Notes under the pieces: model-generated
Seen by the model: the letters and a program-made list of their open reading frames with translations, nothing else
The model's database searches: none
Told to the model about the DNA's origin: nothing
Shown: positions 17,686 to 25,700 of the stretch, in pieces
How positions within the stretch are numbered: the first letter of the stretch is position 1
Layout of the letters: each line of letters opens with the position of its first letter
NCBI GenBank assembly: GCA_963835085.1
Contig: CAWIED010000001.1
Span: 1 to 64,000 of the forward strand
DNA from: JBDIAG01 sp963835085
GTDB taxonomy: Bacteria > Actinomycetota > Actinomycetes > Actinomycetales > CAWJMD01
Length of the DNA: 64,000 nucleotides
Direction of reading: 5' to 3'
Program-made: the position numbers and the translations under genes

Positions 17686-18659
17686 CCGGGATCACGACGA
17701 CGAGCGAGAAACGGCTCGTGCTCGTGGGCGGCCGGGCGCATCCCGACCTGGCCAACGAGGTTGCCTCCGAACTGGGAGTGAGCCTCGTCCCGATGTCGGC
17801 TTACGACTTCGCCAACGGCGAGATCTACGTGCGCTACGGCGAGTCGGTGCGCGGCTGCGACGCCTTCGTGCTGCAGAGCCACTGCGCGCCCATCAACCAA
17901 TGGTTGATGGAGCAGCTGCTCATGTGCGATGCGCTCAAGCGTGCCTCGGCGAAGCGCATCACGGTGATCGCTCCGTTCTTTCCCTACTCGCGTCAGGACA
18001 AGAAGCACAAGGGACGCGAGCCCATCTCGGCCCGGCTGGTCGCCGACCTCTACAGCACGGCAGGTGCCGATCGGCTGATGAGCGTCGACCTGCACGCGGC
18101 CCAGATCCAGGGCTACTTCGACGGGCCTGTCGATCACCTGTGGGCAATGCCCGTGCTCGTCGACTACATCGAGAAGCGGGTCTCGCGCGAAGACCTCACC
18201 GTCGTGTCTCCCGACGCCGGCCGGGTGCGGGTGGCAGACCAGTGGTCAGATCGGCTGGGCGCCCCGCTCGCGATCATCCACAAGCGCCGCGACCCCAGCG
18301 TGCCCAACCAGGTCAAGGTGCACGAGGTGGTCGGCGAGGTGGCTGGACGCACCTGCCTGCTCGTGGACGACATGATCGACACCGCCGGCACTATCGTGCA
18401 GGCCGCTCAGGCCCTCAAAGACAACGGTGCCGGCGATGTGATCGTGGCCGCCACCCACCCTGTGCTCTCGGGCCCGGCGGTCGACCGGCTCAAGAACGGT
18501 CCCATCGCCGAGGTCGTCGTCACCAACACCTTGCCGGTGCCCGAAGAGTCGCGCTTCGACAAGCTCACAGTGCTCTCGATCGCGCCGCTGATCGCCCGTG
18601 CGATCCGCGAGGTCTTCGACGACGGGTCGGTGACCAGCCTCTTCGAGACCGGCGCCTAG
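17682..18659 (+). CDS. prs: Ribose-phosphate pyrophosphokinase (PRPP synthetase)
   Basis: A 325-residue PRPP synthase that converts ribose-5-phosphate and ATP to PRPP. Conserved segments include FFPYSRQDKKHKGREPI, SVDLHAAQIQGYF, VSPDAGRVRVA and the PRPP-binding loop VDDMIDTAGTI. The ATG at 17682 overlaps the glmU stop and has an AAGGGA ribosome-binding site, so the longer upstream frame is rejected. Confidence 0.96.
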   Translation: MTGITTTSEKRLVLVGGRAHPDLANEVASELGVSLVPMSAYDFANGEIYVRYGESVRGCDAFVLQSHCAPINQWLMEQLLMCDALKRASAKRITVIAPFFPYSRQDKKHKGREPISARLVADLYSTAGADRLMSVDLHAAQIQGYFDGPVDHLWAMPVLVDYIEKRVSREDLTVVSPDAGRVRVADQWSDRLGAPLAIIHKRRDPSVPNQVKVHEVVGEVAGRTCLLVDDMIDTAGTIVQAAQALKDNGAGDVIVAATHPVLSGPAVDRLKNGPIAEVVVTNTLPVPEESRFDKLTVLSIAPLIARAIREVFDDGSVTSLFETGA

Positions 18660-18663
18660 GCCG

Positions 18664-19068
18664 GTGCGGCTGACCGCCAAGGTCGACTACGCCCTGCGCG
18701 CGGTCTGTGCGCTCGCCGCTGCCCGGCCCGGCTCGCTGACGTCGGATGCCATCGCCGAATCCGAGGACGTTCCTCGCCGATTCCTTGAGACGATTCTCAC
18801 GGAGCTGCGGCGCGGAGGAGTCGTGGCCAGCCGACGTGGCCCCGATGGAGGACATACTCTCGCCGTCGACCCCGCCACTCTCAGCATCGCCGACGTGATC
18901 CGCATCATCGACGGCCCGTTGGCTACCGTGCGCAACCTGCGGCCCGAGCAGCTCGAGTATGTGGGGGCGTCAACGCACCTTGCCTCGGTATGGCTTGAGC
19001 TGCGCCGCTACGAGCGGGAGGTGCTCGAAAGCATGACGATCGATCGGGTCGTGCGCGGCGACGTGTGA
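18664..19068 (+). CDS. Rrf2-like transcriptional regulator
   Basis: A 134-residue winged-helix protein of the Rrf2 family: MRLTAKVDYALRAVCALAA, then AIAESEDVPRRFLETILTEL and GGVVASRRGPDGGHTLAVD. The C-terminal three-cysteine cluster of Fe-S sensing members is missing; the only Cys is in the first helix. It therefore probably senses something other than an Fe-S cluster. It begins 4 nt after the prs stop, so it is likely co-transcribed with glmU-prs. Confidence 0.85.
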   Translation: MRLTAKVDYALRAVCALAAARPGSLTSDAIAESEDVPRRFLETILTELRRGGVVASRRGPDGGHTLAVDPATLSIADVIRIIDGPLATVRNLRPEQLEYVGASTHLASVWLELRRYEREVLESMTIDRVVRGDV

Positions 19069-19352
19069 GTGGTCCTAGACGTTCTCCGCCGTGGCATGCC
19101 CGAGCGCGGTACCGGTCGGTCTCCCGCGTCTTGTAGAATCGCCCGGTTGCCTCGGCGAGGGACGTGGCGTGGGGCGGAGACGACCCGAAGCTGAACCGGA
19201 CTCCTGACATCTCAGGGTTCGCGGCTCGGGGAACTCCTCACCACAGCCGGACGTCCGTGATTCGACGCGGTGGTGCTCTTGTGCGCCGCGCCTCGTCCCG
19301 CGCTGAGGCCCGTCCGCCCGTTTGTCAACCCCACAAGGGAGCACCACCGCTC

Positions 19353-19970
19353 ATGTCAGAGATCAAGCTGTCCGCCGTCCCACGCTCGCAGTTCGGCAAG
19401 GGCGCTGCCCGTCGCCTGCGCCGCAGCGGCCAGATTCCCGCGGTCGTCTACGGCCACGCCACCGAACCGCAGCACATCGCCCTGCCGGGCCACGACACGA
19501 TGATGGCGCTCAAGGCGGCCAACGCCCTGCTCGAGATTGTGGTCGAGGGCGACAAGCCCCTGCTGGCCCTGGCCAAGGACGTGCAGCGCGACCCCGTACG
19601 CAACGTCATCGAGCACGTCGACCTCGTGATCGTGCGCCGTGGTGAGAAGGTGCAGGTCGAGGTTCCCGTGCACGTCATCGGTGAGGCGGCCCCCGAGACG
19701 GTCGTCACCGTCGAGCAGCAGACCCTCATGCTCGAGGTCGAGGCCACCCACATCCCCGACCACGTCGAGGTCGACGTGGAGGGCAAGCCGGCCGGCACCC
19801 AGATCACTGCCGCCGACGTGGCGCTGCCTGAGGGCGCAAGCCTGTCGGGCGAACCCGAGCACCTCGTGATCAACATCTCCGCCCAGGTTACGGCTGAGGC
19901 GCTGGAGGCCGACCTCGGCGACTCTGAGGGCGAGCACGCCGCGCCCGCGGCTGCCGGCGAGGACGCCTGA
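19353..19970 (+). CDS. rplY: 50S ribosomal protein L25 / general stress protein Ctc
   Basis: A 205-residue two-domain L25 (TL5/Ctc type) that binds 5S rRNA in the large subunit. The N-terminal domain has RSQFGKGAARRLRRSGQIPA and VVYGHATEP; the C-terminal domain is beta-rich and ends in an acidic Ala-rich tail. The ATG at 19353 is preceded by AAGGGA. A 284-bp upstream region, with a possible -10 tagaat at 19133, separates it from the Rrf2 gene and may hold its own promoter. Confidence 0.93.
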   Translation: MSEIKLSAVPRSQFGKGAARRLRRSGQIPAVVYGHATEPQHIALPGHDTMMALKAANALLEIVVEGDKPLLALAKDVQRDPVRNVIEHVDLVIVRRGEKVQVEVPVHVIGEAAPETVVTVEQQTLMLEVEATHIPDHVEVDVEGKPAGTQITAADVALPEGASLSGEPEHLVINISAQVTAEALEADLGDSEGEHAAPAAAGEDA

Positions 19971-20575
19971 GCCCGCAGGCCGGAGCCCCCTGGCTCGTCA
20001 TCGGGCTGGGAAACCCGGGCCCGAGCTACGCCGGCAACCGGCACAACGCCGGTGCGATGGTGCTGGATACTCTCGCCGGCTCAGCTCGGCTGACCTTTCG
20101 TCTGCACAAAGCCAAGGCGGCCCTCGCGGAGGGCCGCCTTGGCGTGTTGCCGGGGGGCGCCCCCGGCCCCAAAGTGCTGCTGGCCAAGCCCGCCAGCTAC
20201 ATGAACGTCTCCGGCGGCCCGGTCGCGGCGCTGCGTTCGTTCTTCAACGTGCCGGTGGAGCAGATCATCGTCGTGCACGACGAGCTCGACGTGCCGTTCG
20301 GTGAGCTGCGGGTCAAGCGCGGCGGGGGCGAGGGCGGCCACAACGGGCTCAAGGACATCACACGGGCTCTCGGCACCCGCGACTATCTGCGGGTGCGGGT
20401 CGGCATCGGCCGTCCTCCCGGTCGGATGGACCCTGCCGACTATGTCTTGCGCGACTTCGCCGGTGCCGAACGCCGTGAGTTCGACCTCATTCGGGTGGAG
20501 GCGGCCTACGCGGTGGAGCAGCTGGTGCTGGAGGGACTCGCGGCTACGCAACAGAGAGTACATAGCCCAAGGTAG
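19967..20575 (+). CDS. pth: Peptidyl-tRNA hydrolase, probable CTG start
   Basis: The enzyme frees peptidyl-tRNAs from stalled translation. The essential N-terminal motif WLVIGLGNPGPSYAGNRHNA, with catalytic His26, lies upstream of the first ATG (20057), so a start there would give an inactive protein. Reading upstream, the frame contains no ATG, GTG or TTG before an in-frame TGA at 19925. The best start is CTG at 19967, overlapping the rplY stop as CTGA, like the GTGA/ATGA overlaps seen elsewhere here. This gives 202 residues, normal for Pth. HDELDVPFGELRVKRGGGEG and GHNGLKDI are also conserved. Confidence 0.9.
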   Translation: MSPQAGAPWLVIGLGNPGPSYAGNRHNAGAMVLDTLAGSARLTFRLHKAKAALAEGRLGVLPGGAPGPKVLLAKPASYMNVSGGPVAALRSFFNVPVEQIIVVHDELDVPFGELRVKRGGGEGGHNGLKDITRALGTRDYLRVRVGIGRPPGRMDPADYVLRDFAGAERREFDLIRVEAAYAVEQLVLEGLAATQQRVHSPR

Positions 20576-20588
20576 TTGGTTACTCAGA

Positions 20589-20633
20589 GCAATCGAGTGA
20601 ACCTATGTCGTAATGGTTGATGTAGTCGATTGC
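20589..20633. promoter_or_regulatory. Inverted repeat upstream of the sugar transferase
   Basis: gcaatcga at 20589-20596 pairs with tcgattgc at 20626-20633 around a 29-nt loop. It lies in a 157-bp, visibly AT-richer gap after pth. It could be a terminator remnant or an operator for the sugar transferase gene. Confidence 0.35.
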
Positions 20634-20732
20634 ATGGTCGTCACTGAGTGTATGCGCGGGTAAGGTTCAAGTACCCACAGCGGACATTTGAGGCCCCTCG
20701 GGCCACGGCTGGGCAAGAAAGGGTGACGATAC

Positions 20733-22286
20733 ATGAGCTTCGATGGACCACGCGGGATTGCTGTCGGGAATGACAAGCTTGTCATAACCGAGCGGCGTCA
20801 CGACGCCCCGTCCGTCCGGCGCTCCTGGGCGTCGGCTCAGCCGTTCGAGGTCGCACCTTCCCGAGACCGGCAGGCCAGCCCCTCCCGGCTTGCGATGGCG
20901 CGCCGAGCCCAGTGGGAGCGGCCGTTGCGTCGCGCGGCGATGGCCGGAGATGTGCTGATCGCCACCCTCGCCTCGGCGGGTACCTCTCTGACTCTGCACG
21001 CCCCCGACGCTGTCGTCGGCCTGCTCGCGATCTCTGCCGGGATCGCCTGGGCGGCGATGCTGGCCTCTCAGGGGGCCTATCAGATCCGCCGGATGGGCGC
21101 CGGCCCCGAGGAGTTCCAGTCGATCCTGCGGGCGGGGATGCTGGTCATCGGCCTGGTGGGCATGTCGGCCTATGCCACCCAGAGCCTGTTGCCGCGGCGC
21201 TATGTGTTCTTCACCATCCCGGTTGTCGTCCTCGCCTGCGGTGTCTGGCGCTACGCCCTGCGGAAGACGCTGCATCGTCGGCGTTCGACGGGCGAGTCGA
21301 TGCTGCGCACCGTGATCGTGGGCACGCCCGGTCGAATCGGCCCTGTCGCCCATGACCTCTCGTTGGAGAGCCACCACGGTTACCAGGTTGTGGGTGCATG
21401 CACCCCCTACCTCGACGTCGACTCCGGCGTCCTGCAGGGCGTGCCGACGCTCGGCACTGTCTCCGAGATACCACAGGTCGTCGTCGATCACGGCATCGAC
21501 GTGGTGATCGTGGTGGGCTCGGAGCTGTCGGGGCCGGCCCTGCGCCGGCTGAGCTGGGCGCTCGAGCGCGCCGGCGCCCAACTCGTGGTGGCACCCGGGC
21601 TGGTGGAGGTGGCGGGCCCGCACGTGAGCCTGCGACCCACCGCCGGTCTTTCTCTGGTGCACCTGGAGACCCCCTCACGCCACGCCGGACGTGGACTCGG
21701 CAAGGCAATGCTCGACCGCTGCCTCGGCGTGATCATGTTGGTCGTGGCAGCACCTATCATCGCCGCGGCGGCTTTGCTGGTGCGGCTCACCAGCCCCGGC
21801 CCGGCCTTCTTCGCCCAGACCAGGGCCGGTTTGGACGGTACACCGTTTACGATGTGGAAGCTTCGTTCGATGGTGGTCGACGCCGAACGCCGCCGCGAAG
21901 AGCTGCTGGCCCAGAGCGATCGGGACGGCCTGATGTTCAAGATGCACGCAGACCCCCGGGTCACTCCGGTGGGGCGGTTGCTGCGCCGGTTCTCCATTGA
22001 TGAGCTGCCCCAGCTGTGGAATGTGGTGCGCGGCGACATGTCGCTGGTCGGGCCCCGCCCACCCCTCATGAGCGAGTATGCGAACTACCACGACGCGGTG
22101 AATCGCCGGCTGCGCGTCAAGCCTGGCCTGACCGGTCTCTGGCAGGTCAGCGGCCGGGCCGACCTCACCTGGGACCAGTCCGTGAACCTCGACCTGCGCT
22201 ATGTGGACAACTGGTCGCTGGCCATGGACATGCTGATCCTCTGGAAGACCCTGCGCGTCGTGTTCCGTGGTTCCGGAGCCTACTGA
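20733..22286 (+). CDS. Polyprenyl-phosphate sugar-1-phosphate transferase (EPS initiating enzyme)
   Basis: A 517-residue membrane enzyme of the WbaP/CpsE type that moves a sugar-1-phosphate onto undecaprenyl phosphate to start a polysaccharide unit. About four to five N-terminal helices precede a CoA-binding-like middle domain and a last helix (LGVIMLVVAAPIIAAAALLV). The C-terminal catalytic domain has TSPGPAFFAQ, FTMWKLRSM, RRFSIDELPQLWNV, VGPRPP and KPGLTGLWQVSGR. The ATG follows AGAAAGGG. It is the likely partner of the 32-46 kb polysaccharide locus though 11 kb away. The sugar is not predictable. Confidence 0.9.
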   Translation: MSFDGPRGIAVGNDKLVITERRHDAPSVRRSWASAQPFEVAPSRDRQASPSRLAMARRAQWERPLRRAAMAGDVLIATLASAGTSLTLHAPDAVVGLLAISAGIAWAAMLASQGAYQIRRMGAGPEEFQSILRAGMLVIGLVGMSAYATQSLLPRRYVFFTIPVVVLACGVWRYALRKTLHRRRSTGESMLRTVIVGTPGRIGPVAHDLSLESHHGYQVVGACTPYLDVDSGVLQGVPTLGTVSEIPQVVVDHGIDVVIVVGSELSGPALRRLSWALERAGAQLVVAPGLVEVAGPHVSLRPTAGLSLVHLETPSRHAGRGLGKAMLDRCLGVIMLVVAAPIIAAAALLVRLTSPGPAFFAQTRAGLDGTPFTMWKLRSMVVDAERRREELLAQSDRDGLMFKMHADPRVTPVGRLLRRFSIDELPQLWNVVRGDMSLVGPRPPLMSEYANYHDAVNRRLRVKPGLTGLWQVSGRADLTWDQSVNLDLRYVDNWSLAMDMLILWKTLRVVFRGSGAY

Positions 22287-22364
22287 GAGGCCCACTGCGA
22301 GGAGCCGCTGCGGGTCTGAAAGGATTTGGTGCCTTGCGCAACCCCTCTGCAGGAGTCACCCCGG

Positions 22365-23276
22365 ATGACCAGCCCCGATCAGTACCAGTTGAGCCAACTT
22401 CAAGCCCTCGAGGCCGAGTCGATCTTCGTGTTCCGCGAAGTGGTGGCCGAGCTCGAGCGGCCAGTCCTGCTGTTCTCCGGAGGTAAAGACTCGATCGTCA
22501 TGCTGCGGCTGGCGGAGAAGGCCTTCTATCCCGCTCCGATTCCGTTTCCGGTGATGCACGTCGACACCGGGCACAACTTCGTCGAGGTGCTCGAGTTCCG
22601 CGACAAGCGCGTCGAGGCGCTCGGCGTCAAGTTGGTGGTGGCCAGCGTGCAGGAGGCCATCGAGTCGGGACTGGTGAGCGAGCCGCCCGACGGTACTCGC
22701 AACCGAATCCAGACCCCGGTACTACTGGAGGCGTTGGAGGCAGGCGGGTACAACGCGATCTTCGGCGGGGCCCGGCGCGACGAGGACAAGGCGCGGGCCA
22801 AGGAGCGCGTCTTCTCCTTCCGCGACGAGTTCGGGCAGTGGGATCCCAAGAATCAGCGACCCGAGCTGTGGAACCTCTACAACCCACAGCTGCACACGGG
22901 TGAGTCCATCCGGGTCTTCCCGCTCTCGAACTGGACGGAGCTAGATATCTGGCGTTACATCGCCGCCGAGAACATCGAACTGCCCGGCATCTACTTCGCC
23001 CACGAGCGCGAGGTCTTCGAACGCAACGGAATGCTGTTCGGCGTGCACGACGTGTGCCGGCCGAAGCCGGGCGAGACCGTCACCATCGAACGCGTCCGCT
23101 ATCGCACCGTGGGCGACGCCAGCCTGACGGCCGCCGTGCGCTCCGACGCCGACACCGTCGACAAGGTGATCGCTGAGATCGCGATCACCCGGATCACCGA
23201 GCGCGGCGCCACCCGGGGCGACGACAAGTTCAGCGAGGCGGCGATGGAGGATCGGAAGAAGGAGGGTTACTTCTGA
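22365..23276 (+). CDS. cysD: Sulfate adenylyltransferase subunit 2
   Basis: A 303-residue ATP sulfurylase small subunit that forms APS from sulfate and ATP together with CysN. The PP-loop LLFSGGKDSIVMLRLA is near residue 40, followed by HVDTGHNFVEVLEFRD and GARRDEDKARAKERVFSFRD. The ATG at 22365 follows an AGGAGT site. Its TGA shares one base with the ATG of cysN (TGATG), indicating coupled synthesis of the two subunits. Confidence 0.96.
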   Translation: MTSPDQYQLSQLQALEAESIFVFREVVAELERPVLLFSGGKDSIVMLRLAEKAFYPAPIPFPVMHVDTGHNFVEVLEFRDKRVEALGVKLVVASVQEAIESGLVSEPPDGTRNRIQTPVLLEALEAGGYNAIFGGARRDEDKARAKERVFSFRDEFGQWDPKNQRPELWNLYNPQLHTGESIRVFPLSNWTELDIWRYIAAENIELPGIYFAHEREVFERNGMLFGVHDVCRPKPGETVTIERVRYRTVGDASLTAAVRSDADTVDKVIAEIAITRITERGATRGDDKFSEAAMEDRKKEGYF

Positions 23277-24529
23277 TGGACATTCTTCGCTTTGCCACGG
23301 CGGGCTCGGTGGACGACGGAAAGTCGACCCTCATCGGCCGGCTGCTCTACGACACCAAGTCGGTACTGCAAGACCAGTTGGACTCGGTGGAGCGGGTGAG
23401 CCGCGACCGGGGCGATGAATACGTCAACCTTGCGCTGCTCACCGACGGCCTGCGGGCCGAGCGCGAACAGGGCATCACGATCGACGTGGCCTACCGCTAT
23501 TTCTCCACTCCGCGGCGCAACTTCATCATCGCCGACACCCCCGGCCATGTGCAGTACACCCGCAACATGGTCACCGGTGCGTCCACCGCCGATCTGGCCC
23601 TCGTGCTCGTCGACGCCCGCAAGGGCATCCTCGAACAGAGCCGTCGGCACGCCTTCCTCGCCACCTTGTTGCAGGTGCCGCACATCGTGTTGTGCGTCAA
23701 CAAGATGGATCTCGTCGACTACGACCAAGAGGTCTTCGAGGAGATCCGCGCCGAGTTCAGCGCCTTCGCGTCCAAGTTGCGGGTGCCTGACCTCGTCGTG
23801 ATCCCGGTGAGCGCGCTGGCGGGCGACAACATCGTCACCCGGTCGACCAAGATGCCTTGGTATGAAGGCAGCTCCCTGCTGCACCACCTGGAAAACGTGC
23901 ACGTGGCCAGCGACCGCAACCTCGTGGATGCGCGCTTCCCCGTGCAGTACGTGATCCGGCCGCAGTCCGGCAAGCACCTCGATTACCGCGGCTATGCCGG
24001 TCAGGTGGCCGGCGGCGTGTTCAAGCCGGGCGATGAGGTGATGGCCCTGCCGAGCGGGTTCACGTCCACGATCAGCTCGATCGAGACGGCCGACGGGCCG
24101 GTGGCCGAGGCCTTCCCGCCGATGTCGGTGACGATCCGTCTGGCCGACGAGATCGACATCTCCCGCGGCGACCTGCTCTGCCGCCCGCACAACAAGCCGG
24201 TCGTGAGCCAGGACGTGGACGCGATGGTCTGCTGGATGGACGAGACCGCCGCGCTGACGCCACGCAAGAAGTACCTGGTCAAGCACACCACCCGCACGGT
24301 GCGGGCATTGGTGAAGGACCTGCAGTACTCGCTCGATGTCAACACGCTGCACCGCGACGAATCGGCGACCAGGCTCGAGCTCAATGAGATCGGCCGGATC
24401 CGGCTCCGTACGACGCAGCCCCTCCTCGCGGACCCCTACAGCCGTAATAGAGCAACGGGAGGCTTTGTCTTGATCGACGAGTCGTCGCACCGCACGGTGG
24501 GCGCGGGGATGATCACCTCGCTCGACTGA
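23276..24529 (+). CDS. cysN: Sulfate adenylyltransferase subunit 1 (GTPase)
   Basis: A 417-residue EF-Tu-like GTPase that drives sulfate adenylation by CysD. GTPase motifs are GSVDDGKST (residues 10-18), DTPGH and NKMD. Domains II/III follow (SGKHLDYRGYAGQVAGG; KKYLVKHTTRTVRALV). There is no C-terminal APS kinase fusion; that activity is carried by the separate gene at 25701-27119. Confidence 0.96.
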   Translation: MDILRFATAGSVDDGKSTLIGRLLYDTKSVLQDQLDSVERVSRDRGDEYVNLALLTDGLRAEREQGITIDVAYRYFSTPRRNFIIADTPGHVQYTRNMVTGASTADLALVLVDARKGILEQSRRHAFLATLLQVPHIVLCVNKMDLVDYDQEVFEEIRAEFSAFASKLRVPDLVVIPVSALAGDNIVTRSTKMPWYEGSSLLHHLENVHVASDRNLVDARFPVQYVIRPQSGKHLDYRGYAGQVAGGVFKPGDEVMALPSGFTSTISSIETADGPVAEAFPPMSVTIRLADEIDISRGDLLCRPHNKPVVSQDVDAMVCWMDETAALTPRKKYLVKHTTRTVRALVKDLQYSLDVNTLHRDESATRLELNEIGRIRLRTTQPLLADPYSRNRATGGFVLIDESSHRTVGAGMITSLD

Positions 24530-24562
24530 TCGAGTGCGGTGTTCCGGGGTTGGCCGGTCGAG

Positions 24563-24679
24563 CCGTCCGGTGGGGCAAGGTCATAGCGCCCGGCGGCTGC
24601 CGCCACGCTCGCCGCACCCAGGGGACGGGTGGGGTTTGGGGACTGTGGCGATGCCCCGTCACGTGGGGCACTGTCATAG
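24563..24679. repeat. Palindromic repeats between convergent cysN and TauE genes
   Basis: Two copies of a motif also found at 47864-47900. Copy 1 (24563-24590) is a right half: ccgtccggtggggca followed by a tcatagcg end. Copy 2 (24643-24679) is an imperfect hairpin whose arms end in gatgcccc and ggggcactgtcatag. Placed between facing genes, they probably act as a bidirectional terminator. Confidence 0.6.
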
Positions 24680-24726
24680 CTCCAGAGGGGCGCGGAACCA
24701 TCGGTGGAACCCATCGCCGCAACGGC

Positions 24727-25695
24727 TCAGGTCGCGGCACCGTCGTTCTGTCGTCCTGTCGCCTCCGGATCGGCCGAGCGGCGCTCGCCGAGCTCCGTCA
24801 GCGGCAGGCCGTACCGGCGGCGCAGCAGCATCCAGGCCACGGGCGCGCCCAGCAACACCAGCAGCAGGATGACTCCCGTGGTGGTGTTGTCGAAGCGCAG
24901 CAGCTTCAAGGCCGAGGCCAGCAGCACGAACCCCAGCACGCGACGTACGAGCCCGCCCGGCGCCCGGGAGGAGATGCGCGCACCGAGCCACACTCCCGGG
25001 ATCGATCCGAGCAGCAGAGCCAGAGTGAGCTGTAGCTGGAAGTCGCCGAAGAGGATGTGCCCGAGGGCGGCGGAGAACACGAGCGGCACGGCCTGCAGCA
25101 GGTCGGTACCGACGAGTTCGCTCGCCTTGAGTCCCGGATACAGCAGCATCAACGCGATGATGATGAGCGAGCCCGAGCCCACCGACGTCATGCCCACCAC
25201 GAGGCCGCCCACTGCGCCCACGAGCACAGTGGGGACTGGCCGCACAATCACGGCCGGCGGCCCCTGCGGGTCGGCTCCCAACCTGCCGTCGCGCTGTCTG
25301 GCGCGCTCGGCCAACCGCAGATAGGCCCGGACGACCAGCCCGGCCGCGCTGATCAGCAGCGCGACCCCCAGGGCGATCTGGATGACCTCCTGCACCTGTG
25401 CGCTGTCTCCGAGGGCGCGGGCCACGAGCACGCCGGCGAACGCCGAGGGCACCGAACCCAGGCAGAGCCAGCCCACGAGGGACAGGTTCACCGTGCCGCG
25501 GCGCAGGTGCACGAACGAGCCCACCGGCTTCATGACCGCAGCGGCCACGAGATCGCTCGACACGGCGGTCAGTGGCGAGACCCCGAAGATCAGCACGAGC
25601 ATCGGGGTCATGAGGGCGCCACCTCCCATACCGGTGAGACCCACAACGACGGCTACTGCGAAAGCCCCGAGGGCCATCGTCCAATCGATGCCCAT
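24727..25695 (-). CDS. TauE/SafE family sulfite exporter-like permease
   Basis: A 322-residue membrane protein with about eight helices. The first carries VVVGLTGMGGGALMTPMLVL, the TauE/SafE hallmark, and the second half has VVGMTSVGSGSLIIIALML, its internal repeat. The family moves sulfite or other sulfur-containing anions. The ATG starts 5 bp after the cysC stop on the same strand, so the two are one unit, and with cysDN converging it fits sulfur metabolism. Confidence 0.85.
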   Translation of the reverse strand: MGIDWTMALGAFAVAVVVGLTGMGGGALMTPMLVLIFGVSPLTAVSSDLVAAAVMKPVGSFVHLRRGTVNLSLVGWLCLGSVPSAFAGVLVARALGDSAQVQEVIQIALGVALLISAAGLVVRAYLRLAERARQRDGRLGADPQGPPAVIVRPVPTVLVGAVGGLVVGMTSVGSGSLIIIALMLLYPGLKASELVGTDLLQAVPLVFSAALGHILFGDFQLQLTLALLLGSIPGVWLGARISSRAPGGLVRRVLGFVLLASALKLLRFDNTTTGVILLLVLLGAPVAWMLLRRRYGLPLTELGERRSADPEATGRQNDGAAT

Positions 25696-25700
25696 GGCGC

